Assembly: GCA_039707465.1 (NCBI GenBank)
Contig: CM077646.1
Span: 77,772,715 to 77,836,714, forward strand
Source: Rhabdophis nuchalis
Taxonomy: Eukaryota; Chordata; Lepidosauria; Squamata; Natricidae
DNA: 64,000 bases
Direction of reading: 5' to 3'
The position numbers were made by a program, and so were the translations under genes. The notes beneath the pieces were generated by a model. The model did not search any database. It saw only the letters and a list, made by a program, of their open reading frames with translations, and had not been told where the DNA came from. Below, piece by piece: positions 58,301 to 64,000 of the stretch (position 1 is the first letter of the stretch; each line of letters begins with the position of its first letter).

Positions 58301-61300
58301 CTTAAGAAACTACTGAGGAGTTGAAGAGTTCATTTAAATGAACTCTTCAACTCCTCAGTGGTTTCTTAAGAAATTGCTCATGTGGTTTCTTGTTTTATTG
58401 CTCATAAAATGATCTTCTTAGACTTGAAAGTTTGCAACTGGGTGAGACTACATAAGGTTCAAGAGCATTCATGGAGGGGTGGTGTTGGACTTTGTCCTCT
58501 TATGGCCACATAGGGATTCTAGAGTAAGTCCCCCTTTGGCCCCTCCACATACATTGACCTTCTCTCTCCTACACTTTATAACAGTGATGGTGAACTTTTT
58601 TTGGCTCACGTGCCAAAAGCAGGGGAAGTCCTGGGGGGTTGTGCGTGGGTGTGCCACACTCCTAATGCTTTGCACATGACCCCAGGTGCGCATGCACGCA
58701 TGACCAATGCTCCCCCCCCATTTTTGGAGTGCTTTTTTCACCCTCCACAGGCTCCAGAGGCTTTATAGGAGCCTGGGGAGGGCGAAAACAGCCACTCTCT
58801 CTCCCTGGATGCCCTTTGGAGGCTTCAGGAGCTTCCCTATGGGCAAACCAGAAGTTTGGGAATGGACTTCCGGTTTGCTCGTAGGGCCGGTTTTAGTTCT
58901 CCAGTGCGTTCAGCAGCCCTCGGGAGACTTCAACGCAACCCGGAGGGCGAAAAATGGCCTCTAAAGAAGGCCAAAGTCAGCTGGCCAGCACACGCATGCA
59001 CGCTGGTCAGCTGGTAGGGCAAGCCTCGTGTGCCCTGACAAATGGCTCCACGTGCCACCTTTGGCACGCGTGCCATAGGTTCTCCATCACTGCTTTATAA
59101 GATTTATAAGGGGACTCACCCGTTGCCTCCCTAGTTACAATTTTTTTTATTTGTCAAACACTCTGATTCACTTTCCCTCTCAGTCCATCCCCTGGTTTCA
59201 GGATAGCAGGGCTGTGCCATAAAAGCAATTTGTACTATGTACTAACCAACCAGCTCTGTCTGTGGGTGAGAGTGGCCATGAGTATCAAGAGACTCAGAGT
59301 TCCTTTTTGTCCTTAATAAATGGGGAAAGGATTGAACCAGTTCCATCCTTTGGACACCCTAAGCTGATGTCCCACATGCAGAAGTCTTAAGCACTACAGA
59401 CTTAGAAGCAAAGTTAGCCCAAATGTTCTGGCAGGTGGAAAAGGCTTGCAAAAATACCAGGGCTGGGTTCCTTTACCGGTTAGTACTGGTTAGCTTCGTG
59501 TGTGTGCCGCATATTGTTTGTAAATTGTTTTGCGTATGCGCAGAAACATGCTGGCAACAGCAGAAGAGTCTGGGGAACCAGTTCGGGGGCGTGGGCAGCC
59601 TGGGTCGCTGCTGATTCTACAACCCAGGTCAAATCACCACTACCGGTTCGGCCAAACTGGGCCGAACCGGGAGCAACCCACCTCTTAAATATACATCTTG
59701 TTTCATGGGTTAGGTTATTTTTATTCCTCAGCCTTAAACTAGTTGAGTTGTATTGTGCACAGACACACACACACACACAAATCTTGAATGTGATTCTCAA
59801 ATCTATTTCCAAGAATAGAGGAGAAAGGCAGCCTTAGACCTAAAAGACACATCTTTTTTTAACAAGTTATACTTTGAAAGACTTAAGTTTATATAAATGT
59901 CAGTGGTAAGTTGGAAAGAATGGGGAAATACAGATAGTTTTCCTGGGTAAGTTGACCAATTGGCAAAAGACACAGGTGGAATCAAGCACTTTTCTAATTT
60001 CTTTGGCAATGACACACGAGAGTTTTATAAAATGGGATTTGTACATTGTTCTGCAGTGTATGACAAGTGCAAAGGTGTCTTTGTACAATAGAAATAGTAT
60101 ATAGCAGTTACAGCATCCTTTTGTTTTTAGGAATAATAGTGCATCAAGAATCTGTATGTGCTACTTTTGGAAGTGGTTTAGGCAGTGCATGTGTTGTTGA
60201 TGTGGGGGATCAGAAGACAAGCATCTGCTGTGTTGAAGATGGGGTTTCACATCATAACACCAGGTAACAATCAGAAGTTGGGAGCAAACATTTTACATAC
60301 GTTTAACATTTTTAATAAAATTTAACATTTTGTCTAGGCCAGGGGTCTGCAAAGTTGGCCCTTTTAAGACTGGTGGACTTCAACTCCCAGAATTCCCCAG
60401 CCAGCAAGGCTGGCTGGGGAATTTTGGGAGTTGAAGTCCACCAGTCTTAAAAGGGCCAACTTTGCAGACCCCTGGTCTAGGCCAAAGAAGTCCTAATTTA
60501 TAACCAGTTGTCTGGTGTCTGTTTCAGTTTCAGTAGACCTCCCCAAAATTACTAATAATCCATTTTGAAGTTCTAACATTGTCCTCCATGGTCATTTGAC
60601 CGTATTTTGAGCACTTGGCAACCAGTCTGCATTTATGGGCATTTGCAAGGCCCTGCTGTCACATGCCTGTGATTTATATTTTTGCCAGAATCCAGTGTTT
60701 ACTTCTGGTTTCGGGCAAAAGCCTGCTGTTAGTGAACAATTGATTTGCTTAACAATGGCTGCAAAAATGGTCATAAAATTTGGTCTAGTAATGTGAAGAT
60801 CCACTTGATAACCCTCACGATTTACATTCTTAATTGCAGGACTAAACGCATGTTATAAATTGAGGACTAACTGCATTTTATAAGGCCCTTTTAGGTATCT
60901 TTAAAAAAAATCTTTCTGAAATATTCTTAAAAATCACTGCAACTTTTGTGTTGGAAAATCAAAGATTAGTACCCCATGTTGCTACACCAAAGTTCATATT
61001 GGACCAAATAAATAATTGGATTAATAATCATGGCTATAATATTTCTTCTAAATGTTTTAAATTTTCTTTCAAGTTAAATAGCTTCTGAAAAAGCCGATGT
61101 TCTGACAACTTTGGGCTTTCCTCTTTTTTAAGGTTACGTCTAGCATATGGTGGCTGTGACATATCGAGATGTTTTTATTGGCTTATGCAACGAGCTGGGT
61201 TTCCTTATAGAGATTGCCAGCTAGTTAAGAAGACAGACTGTCTTCTTCTCCAGCACTTAAAAGAAACATTTTGCCATTTAGATCAGGTAAGATCTAAAAC

Positions 61301-63639
61301 TGTCAAGCTCTGCATTTTTTTAGGTCAGAGACTGAGGCATTTTAAAATGTATGGCGAACGCAACTAAAAGTATATAAAACTAATGTATATACAGTTTATG
61401 ACACTGAAAAGGGGGAAGTAAGAAGGAATTATAATGGCTTAGTGGTGAAGACTCTCACCTCCCACTTGGAAGGTTGCGAGTTCAATCCTAGGTAGCAGGC
61501 AGATGTTTTACTCCTAGGGCACAACGTAAAAATAACTGCTATGAACTCATACCTAGGTGTCAGGAAGGGCATCCAGCCAGTAATCTCAGCTCCATCCAGT
61601 TACTAGACTATACCCTGTATTAAGGAACTACAGGGTCGAAAAGGGGGGAGAGAAACCAGGAGACTGGGCAGCTGGATGACTTTGGACTAATTGCTCTCTA
61701 TCAGCCCCAAACACCTTATAAGGGTTGTTTTGTGGGGGAAATAGGAGGAATGAGTTTTAAATACCATATGTTTACTGTCAAGAAGGGTGGGGTGGGGTGG
61801 ATATGGCTCCCAGCTTCAAAATCATTGCTAATGTACTTTTTTAATGTTCTCAAAAGTTACATCACAGAAAATACTTTTCACAGTTTGATGGTCTCTTTAA
61901 TAAAGTTTTTGAAAATGTCTTCTTTAATTATTACTAGCTAAGCTATTAATCTGTGGGAAAACCATGAGTAATAGATTTCTCAGGAAGCTATTGGCTTAGC
62001 TTTCTGAGAAATTTATTATTGTAGGTTTCCTCACAGATTAATAAATCATCAATTCTTACTTCACCAAACATTAACAAAAACACTTGATGAAAGGTAATTA
62101 TTCACTTACTTGACTATGATGCTGTTGTGGTCCAGCAGCGGCCTGCGGAGCTGGCAGAAGAGTCAGACAGTGAGGAGGTTGTGGAGGAGCATGGGTCAGT
62201 CCTGGAGTCTGGGGATGGCTCAGACGAGGGCTCTGCATTGGAGGCAGGGGTGGGGGCAGGGCCACCTGGGGGTCATGTGCTGCCTCCGGAGCCTCCAGAA
62301 ATCAGCGAGGCAGAAGAACTGGGGGAGCCTGTTCCCAGTGCACGCATGTGCAGAGCTGCCAGAAGGCAAGAACAGTTAAGACAGAAGGGACAACTCAGGA
62401 GTAAGGCTTGGAGATTATTGGCCCCTCCCTTAAGACGTACAGGAGGAGCAAAGGCACATGAGCCGTTGCAGGACACAACTTTGTTCGTTCTGGTCGGTTT
62501 AAAGTCTGAAGCTCCGTTTTGACTCTGTGCACCTTGTGGCCTTGCAAAGCTAAGTGCCAATTAGGTCTTTGGCAGCATTTCAAGGGAGATAAAGGTGGTT
62601 CCCGAAAGACTTTGGCAGTCTTTACAAACTATTTGTGACTCATTACGATCTGTGAATGAACATAATTCACAGCCGTTGAAATAAAAAGAGGGTTTTTGGG
62701 ACTAAGTGTGTGCTTTTTACTGTCTCAGGAAGCCTAGGTCAGAACAGATGCCTGAGTTACTTTTGAGAGAGTTGAATTCATTTAAGATACACTTCAGAGA
62801 ACCAATTTGGGTTAGGGGTTAAGGCCTCAGACTAGAAACTGGGAGACCATGAGTTGTAGAGTCCCCTTAGATCAAGGGTCCCCAACCCCAGGCTGAGATC
62901 CACTACCGGGTTGTGGCCTATTTGGAACCAGGCTGTGCAAGCAACGTGCATACACACATGCACACATACCCTGTCACTCACACAAGCCCAACTGTGTGCA
63001 TGCATGCCAGTCTGCCACTCGTACAGCCCAGTTCCCCTCTCCCCACCCCTATCCCAAACCAGGCTGCCAAGCTGCAAAGGTTGGGGACTGCTGCCAGCTA
63101 AATGATTTTGGGCCAATCACTTTGCTCAACCCTGGAAAAGAGGCAATGGTAAACCACTTTTGAAATCTTGCTTAGAAAACTACAGGGAATTGTCCAGGCG
63201 ATCCAGTTTAATGACTTGAAGACCCCAAATGAACAAAAAAAACCTATCCTGTTTCCCCCAAAATATGACTTCCCTGGATAATAAGCCCAATCGGGCTTTT
63301 GAGCGCATGCACTAAAATAAGCCCTCCCCCTGAAAATAAGCCCTCCCCGACAATATTGCAACACAGCAGAAGCCATGAGGTGACCACACTCGCTGCTTCT
63401 TGCACCTCAAAAATAATAAGACCTCCCCGAACATAAGGCCAAGCGTTTATTTCGGGGGTAACAATAGTAACACTTTGGTGTGTTACTTCAGAGTATACAC
63501 TCATAGTTAAATATAAAATACTTACACCTTCTTTTATTATTAGGATTTATCTGGACTGAAAGATCATGAGTTTCAAGTCCGTCATCCAGATTCTCCAGCT
63601 TTGTTGTATCAGTTGCGCTTAGGAGATGAAAAGCTACAG
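42842..63639 (+). CDS. ACTR8: Actin-related protein 8, INO80 subunit (5' nine exons)
   Basis: Nine coding exons (42842-42985, 44781-44951, 50231-50341, 51353-51457, 54893-55066, 57904-57997, 60131-60263, 61133-61286, 63544-63639) join in frame to about 394 residues of a protein that is 624 long in human. The rest lies beyond the window. N-terminus MTQAEKGE, a 7-Ala run, then a charged stretch. The actin fold begins with phosphate loop 1, [14 protein letters not shown] (about 59-72), and later has phosphate loop 2, [17 protein letters not shown] (about 289-305). [27 protein letters not shown] and [15 protein letters not shown] are strongly conserved in vertebrates. Arp8 acts in the nucleus in the INO80 ATP-dependent remodeller, where with Arp4 and actin it binds linker DNA. 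Splice sites are all GT-AG. Introns are packed with transposons. Confidence 0.96.
43206..43818. other. ACTR8 intron 1, no other feature
   Basis: Intronic DNA with a short (TA)n near 43425. Nothing else is recognised. Confidence 0.4.
43819..44074. mobile_element. Mariner-like TA-flanked MITE, GTAGTCCTTGAC family
   Basis: After TA it starts CAAGTAGTCCTTGACTTAC and ends GTGAGTCGAGGATTACTTA before TA. The internal ACTTAACA and AAAAAGTGACATGAC blocks are shared with 53005-53801 and 55118-55496. Confidence 0.65.
44318..44446. mobile_element. Short TA-flanked MITE, CCGTATTTTTCGGAG family
   Basis: 129 bp between TA dinucleotides. Starts CCGTATTTTTCGGAGTATA and ends TACTCCAAAAATACGG. It is a deletion derivative of the element at 52442-52937, sharing its right 100 bp. 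Confidence 0.8.
44781..44951 (+). CDS. ACTR8: ACTR8 exon 2
   Basis: 57 codons, [20 protein letters not shown] to SWLLREGLN. It carries the first actin-fold phosphate loop. Acceptor TTATTTTTAG, donor AAC/GTAAGT. Confidence 0.97.
44952..45471. other. ACTR8 intron 2, proximal part
   Basis: No repeat or gene that I can support before the nested hAT/LINE. Confidence 0.4.
45504..49080 (+). mobile_element. Near full-length L2/CR1-like LINE in ACTR8 intron 2
   Basis: About 3.58 kb holding the 45640-48840 ORF, then a 3' UTR with ACACCGCCCCGAGTCCCTTC (about 48994) and a TAATTATTATT tail. The exact 5' boundary is uncertain (45504 to about 45595). It lies in sense with ACTR8. Confidence 0.85.
45640..48840 (+). 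CDS. LINE polyprotein: endonuclease-reverse transcriptase
   Basis: An uninterrupted 1066-codon frame. After a basic, low-complexity N-terminus comes an apurinic endonuclease: [20 protein letters not shown] (GDFN at 266-269) and WSDHSLL (SDH at 333-335), so catalytic residues are visible. The reverse transcriptase follows from about residue 600: [26 protein letters not shown], motif [28 protein letters not shown] and YADDTQLY (785-791). The C-terminus has the family blocks [13 protein letters not shown] and [16 protein letters not shown] and ends FHQAGLA. In motif A, codon 696 (47725-47727) is CAC, His, where the 12.7-kb relative and the family have Asp. NYRP is also NYHP. The ORF is therefore full length but probably not catalytic. 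Clade assignment (L2/CR1 group of the Jockey superfamily) is from motif style. Confidence 0.93.
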   Translation: MLTRAHLDEGFFNHERWAKRSLRGFLRKFLIRFLGGSRKGGGISQAEGGTKTKPTGGSKKAADGSIKERGTRDVPEEGHFIPTVVGRDRCDGRQGFHHRLGKRGRWLQAVTCPNPRNLGGQGLQSQGLRLMLCNTWSVVNKAPLINDLVSEGEPDLAGITETWLGHEGGLPLIEMCPPGYRAFHQSRALGRGGGVAVIVREGLEPRETTVPQITGCESLCVKWGPGRQLGMLIVYLAPRYISAALPELLEIIAEMAVETPRLLVMGDFNLPSVGKNSEVAREFMASMTAMDLTQVIQSPTHEGGHTLDLIFISGQWMSDLGVGDLVITPLSWSDHSLLWLDFPTPHRGEAEPEHPRWFRPRCLMEPEKFQTALGPLPVALTRTRMEDLVAAWNSAATGALDRVAPLRPLLRQRTTQAPWFSEELRVMKRHKRRLERRWRSTRSESDRTQVRAHLRTYIVAIRVAKRRYCATLIASADNHPAALFGVTRSLLHQRPREAPLQGRAEEFGEYLQDKIAQIRSKLASTESGPEETSEAGLEAPFWEEFDSVTSDDMDRLRRRLRATTCLLDPCPSWLVLAAWEVTRGWLQEVVNASLSEGFLPASLKEAMGRPLLKKPSLDPALLVNYHPVSNLHFLAKVVESVVAQQFPRHLEEIDYLDPRQSGFRPGHSTKTALVALVDDLWRARDGGCSSIVVILHLSAAFDTIDHGILLHRLEGLGVRGTVLRWFSSYLSGRSQFVLTGGQRSTARPLTCGVPQGSVLSPLLFNTYMKPLGEIIRGFGVDYHLYADDTQLYISTPNHPNDAVEVMSRCLEAVRIWMGRNRLRLNPSKTEWLWLPAPRFNQPLKSLAIGGEHLAPMERARNLGVLLDSRLSIEDHVTAVARGAFYQVRLVRQLRPLLDRNALRTVTHALVTSRLDYCNALYMGLPLRCTRRLQLVQNAAARAVMGVTRYSHVTPLLRELHWLPVVFRVRFKVLIIIFKALHGTGPSYLRDRILPHTSLRPIRSHREGLLRVPSTRQCQRATPRGRAFSVMGPTVWNDLPPDIRTTTDLRAFRQKVKTYLFHQAGLA
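49281..49385. repeat. (AAT)n microsatellite
   Basis: Runs of AAT with some AATC units, spanning about 105 bp. Open frames of poly-Ile across it are artefacts. Confidence 0.95.
49400..50225. other. ACTR8 intron 2, distal part
   Basis: No gene or repeat that I can name. Confidence 0.4.
50231..50341 (+). CDS. ACTR8: ACTR8 exon 3
   Basis: 37 codons, [20 protein letters not shown] to TPISPDQ. Acceptor TTTTATTTAG, donor CAG/GTATCT, phase 0. Confidence 0.96.
50345..51350. other. ACTR8 intron 3
   Basis: Mostly unassigned. The part at about 50865-51145 (AACTACCTTGTATT end) looks like a worn copy of the GTAGTCCTTGAC mariner-like family. Confidence 0.35.
51353..51457 (+). CDS. ACTR8: ACTR8 exon 4
   Basis: 35 codons, [20 protein letters not shown] to PEYVVGEE. 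Acceptor TTTATTCTAG, donor GAG/GTAGGG. Confidence 0.96.
51460..52438. other. ACTR8 intron 4, proximal part
   Basis: I see no gene or repeat here that I can defend. Confidence 0.4.
52442..52937. mobile_element. TA-flanked MITE, CCGTATTTTT family (long form)
   Basis: 496 bp between TA dinucleotides. Starts CCGTATTTTTAGAGTATAAG and ends CTTATACTCCAAAAAATACAG. It carries internal AAAAAACGGCC-type repeats and no transposase. Confidence 0.8.
53005..53801. mobile_element. Mariner-like MITE, GTAGTCCTTGAC family, split by a LINE
   Basis: After TA it starts CAGGTAGTCCTTGAGTTAC and ends CAAGGACTACCAG. The internal sequence stops at GGCCCATTTTA and resumes at CTGACCTTTCTTGCCACAG, on either side of the LINE fragment at 53095-53527. 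Confidence 0.7.
53095..53527 (-). mobile_element. L2/CR1-like LINE 3' end, minus strand
   Basis: TTTA-rich tail at the left, then the TACCCTGCCCTTCTCC tail block and, on the minus strand, [20 protein letters not shown] and [20 protein letters not shown] to FHLAGLA. It is nested in a mariner-like element. Confidence 0.85.
54054..54676 (-). mobile_element. L2/CR1-like LINE, minus strand, internally deleted
   Basis: Minus-strand frame 54676-54245 starts [20 protein letters not shown] and [20 protein letters not shown], then jumps at YLDLAICKT to the C-terminal block and tail. Most of the reverse transcriptase is deleted. The left edge is a TTTA microsatellite and a GCTCCCATCTCACAACAAGG tail. 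Confidence 0.85.
54893..55066 (+). CDS. ACTR8: ACTR8 exon 5
   Basis: 58 codons, [20 protein letters not shown] to ISLKDLK. Acceptor CCTTTTCAG, donor AAG/GTGAAC. Confidence 0.97.
55118..55496. mobile_element. Mariner-like MITE, GTAGTCCTTGAC family
   Basis: The right end GTAAGTTGAAGACTACCTG is followed by TA. The left end is worn (TTGCAACTCGACTTACAAC). It lies 50 bp after exon 5. Confidence 0.65.
55573..56450. mobile_element. Long hAT element, CAGTGATGG family, TSD CTCTAGAT
   Basis: Starts CAATGATGGCAAACCTTTTT and ends CAGTTCACCATCATGG. The TSD CTCTAGAT is at 55565-55572 and 56451-56458. The inside is built of several 110-150 bp repeats, each with GGAGCCTTCAGGGAAGCC, AAAAACGGACCTA and AACCGGAAGT-like blocks. 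There is no transposase. Confidence 0.85.
56467..56696. mobile_element. Pogo/Tigger-like MITE with TA target
   Basis: The TA at 56465-56466 and 56697-56698 flanks a 230-bp element. The left terminus CAGTAATCCCTCGTTTTTCG is mirrored with one mismatch by the right end, over about 23 bp. CAGTAATCCCTCG ends and a TA duplication fit the Tc1/mariner-pogo group. No coding capacity. Confidence 0.85.
56705..57035. other. ACTR8 intron 5, unassigned part
   Basis: Worn LINE-like words occur (GATGATTTCACCGAGTGACT near 56970), possibly an old L2-like RT remnant on the minus strand, but this is too weak to call. Confidence 0.3.
57040..57545 (-). mobile_element. L2/CR1-like LINE 3' end, minus strand
   Basis: The tail TATACCGCCCTCTCTCCCGT is at the left. 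The minus-strand frame 57719-57216 includes [40 protein letters not shown] and [20 protein letters not shown], ending FHAAGLA. A hAT copy abuts its 5' side at 57553. Confidence 0.85.
57553..57705. mobile_element. hAT MITE, CAGTGGTGGG family
   Basis: Begins CAGTGGTGGGTTGCC and ends GGGAGCAACTCTCCTCTG. The 8-bp flanks do not match, so the insertion or one edge has been altered. Confidence 0.6.
57904..57997 (+). CDS. ACTR8: ACTR8 exon 6
   Basis: Encodes [20 protein letters not shown] to LLKMGFS and the first base of Gly. Acceptor CTTGTTCAG, donor CAG/GTAAAT, phase 1. Confidence 0.97.
58003..58290. other. ACTR8 intron 6, unassigned
   Basis: AT-rich intron DNA. I see nothing to report before the palindrome. 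Confidence 0.4.
58294..58377. repeat. 84-bp palindrome with no spacer
   Basis: The 42-base left arm (58294-58335) and right arm (58336-58377) are reverse complements with one mismatch and meet at CATTT/AAATG. No TSD was found. The origin is unclear. Confidence 0.92.
58582..59092. mobile_element. hAT MITE, CAGTGATGG family, TSD CTTTATAA
   Basis: Starts CAGTGATGGTGAACTTTTTT and ends CATAGGTTCTCCATCACTG. The TSD CTTTATAA is at 58574-58581 and 59093-59100. Complete, non-coding. Confidence 0.9.
59110..59449. other. ACTR8 intron 6, unassigned
   Basis: No gene or clear repeat. Confidence 0.4.
59458..59686. mobile_element. hAT MITE, CAGTGGTGGG family
   Basis: Begins CAGGGCTGGGTTCC and ends GGGAGCAACCCACCTCTT. 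The flanks AAAAATAC and AAATATAC match at 7 of 8 bases. Confidence 0.7.
60131..60263 (+). CDS. ACTR8: ACTR8 exon 7
   Basis: Encodes [20 protein letters not shown] to DGVSHHNT and two bases of Arg. It carries the second phosphate-loop block [10 protein letters not shown]. Acceptor TTGTTTTTAG, donor CAG/GTAACA. Confidence 0.97.
60340..60474. mobile_element. Palindromic hAT MITE, TSD GTCTAGGC
   Basis: Two 66-bp arms with one mismatch around a 3-base loop (AAG). The TSD GTCTAGGC is at 60332-60339 and 60475-60482. Ends CAGGGGTCTGC / GCAGACCCCTG. Confidence 0.93.
60560..60880. mobile_element. Worn mariner-like MITE, GTAGTCCTTGAC family
   Basis: The right end TATAAATTGAGGACTAACTG and internal GCTTAACAATGGCTGCAAAA and TGGTCATAAAATTTG blocks recall the family at 43819, but the left end is degraded. 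Confidence 0.5.
61133..61286 (+). CDS. ACTR8: ACTR8 exon 8
   Basis: Encodes [20 protein letters not shown] and [20 protein letters not shown] to CHLDQ. Acceptor TTTTTTAAG, donor CAG/GTAAGA, phase 0. Confidence 0.97.
61436..61740 (+). mobile_element. tRNA-derived SINE with BovB-like tail
   Basis: The A box TGGCTTAGTGG (61436-61446) and B box GAGTTCAATCC (61478-61488) stand at tRNA-like spacing. Downstream GTCAGGAAGGGCATCCAGCC resembles a BovB 3' block, as in Sauria-type SINEs, which are mobilised by BovB. It is not a working tRNA gene. Confidence 0.65.
61945..62042. repeat. Imperfect inverted repeat, about 98 bp
   Basis: The ends ATTAATCTGTGGGAAAACC and GGTTTCCTCACAGATTAAT pair, and the arms continue to TTTCTCAGGAAGCT / AGCTTTCTGAGAAA with a few mismatches around a short loop. 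Confidence 0.7.
62123..62746. mobile_element. Candidate solo LTR, TSD GATGC
   Basis: 624 bp beginning TGTTGTGGTCC and ending GTCAGAACA (TG...CA), flanked by GATGC at 62118-62122 and 62747-62751. It has an AATAAA at 62680-62685 followed by a GT-rich stretch, as in an LTR polyadenylation region. A 131-codon acidic frame lies inside. A 5-bp TSD fits Ty3/Gypsy or some ERV classes. No internal genes are left. Confidence 0.75.
62795..63240 (+). mobile_element. Squamate tRNA-type SINE split by a hAT copy
   Basis: Head GGGTTAGGGGTTAAGGCCTC, then body GATTTTGGGCCAATCACTTT, GGCAATGGTAAACCACTTTT and ACAGGGAATTGTCCAGGCGA. The order is that of a common squamate SINE. A hAT at 62873-63093 interrupts it. 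Confidence 0.65.
62873..63093. mobile_element. hAT MITE, CAAGGGTCCCCAACC ends
   Basis: Left CAAGGGTCCCCAACC and right GGTTGGGGACTGCTG are inverted. No matching 8-bp TSD was found, so part of the site may have been lost. Confidence 0.6.
63253..63470. mobile_element. AATAAGCCCTCCCC-type DNA element
   Basis: Starts TTTCCCCCAAAATATGACTT and ends GTTTATTTCGGGGGTAAC, with inner AATAAGCCCTCCCC repeats. The inverted TTTCCCC...GGGG edges suggest a DNA transposon. The family is not certain. Confidence 0.5.
63544..63639 (+). CDS. ACTR8: ACTR8 exon 9 (last in window)
   Basis: 32 codons, [20 protein letters not shown] to LGDEKLQ. Acceptor ATTATTAG, donor CAG/GTAAAA. The gene continues beyond the window. 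Confidence 0.96.
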
Positions 63640-63699
63640 GTAAAAGACTGTGAGATGCATCCCTTATAGTACTTTGAACAAAACAGGACATTTATTTTC

Positions 63700-64000
63700 T
63701 TTTTTTTTTATTAAAAAAAAGTTCTATTACAAATTTCCTTTTTTTTTTTTTATAAAATAATTTTATTGGTTTTGCCATTTTATAATAGGAAAGGGGTAAA
63801 TAGGGTGTTTCTTAACAATATTTTAGAGCTTCCATATCAGTGCTGATGACCGCCTCCGAGGTCTCTTACAATATCGATTCGATTAAAGAATAAAAAAAAT
63901 TGGAAAGGGTACATACATTTCAAATCACAAATTTCATAATCTAAAAATTCATACATTCAATTACTTTGTTTCCATAAACATCCTTAACATGGATTACTAT
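63700..64000 (-). mobile_element. Possible L1 3' end, minus strand
   Basis: Poly-T at 63702-63752, then AT-rich sequence with a TCTCTTACAATATCGATTCG block. The arrangement mimics the 3' end of the L1 at 18.1 kb. The element is cut by the window edge, so the call is weak. Confidence 0.35.

Noticed and set aside
61436..61510. tRNA gene
   Set aside because: The A and B boxes belong to a SINE head. Downstream SINE body and tail follow, and no cloverleaf is evident.
62127..62522. 131-codon frame as a host gene
   Set aside because: It lies wholly in the candidate solo LTR and has no splice or homology support.

Overview
The window reads as nuclear DNA of a squamate reptile, perhaps a snake. The evidence is two vertebrate genes with GT-AG introns set in DNA packed with squamate-type repeats: a BovB LINE, CR1 and L2/CR1-like LINEs, tRNA-derived SINEs, many hAT miniature elements and long GATA/CTAC microsatellites. 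There are no bacterial features, operons or CRISPR arrays.

Two host genes lie head to tail on the + strand. SELENOK (selenoprotein K) runs from 30.85 to about 39.3 kb. Its five coding pieces can be placed to the base, its in-frame UGA is a selenocysteine codon, and a clear SECIS hairpin sits in the last exon at 38682-38728. ACTR8 (the Arp8 subunit of the INO80 chromatin remodeller) starts at 42842 inside a CpG island. Nine coding exons (about 394 codons) are visible before the gene leaves the window. From memory of vertebrate synteny, these two genes are also neighbours in mammals (human 3p21).

Regions. 0-17 kb: no host gene is supportable; it holds SINEs, LINE fragments (BovB, L2-like), hAT MITEs and microsatellites. 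17.1-24.4 kb: a 7.24-kb hAT element with 8-bp target-site duplications (TSDs) carries a broken transposase, an L1 inserted into that transposase, and a CpG-island-like end. 24.4-30.4 kb: CR1 and L2-like fragments, an inverted pair of fragments of an unclassified transposon ORF, and a mariner-like element holding a hAT and a solo LTR. 30.7-39.3 kb: SELENOK, with a large CTAC/CTAT array in intron 2. 39.3-42.6 kb: repeats between the genes. 42.6-64 kb: ACTR8, whose introns hold an uninterrupted 1066-codon LINE ORF (itself nested in a hAT), further LINE, hAT, mariner and SINE copies and a solo LTR.

The two host genes act separately: SELENOK in the ER membrane (ER-associated degradation, palmitoylation, calcium flux), ACTR8 in the nucleus. 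The strongest unusual signals are the hAT element that carries a GC-rich CpG island, the full-length LINE ORF whose catalytic motif-A Asp is His, and the multi-level nested insertions that can be dated by their TSDs.
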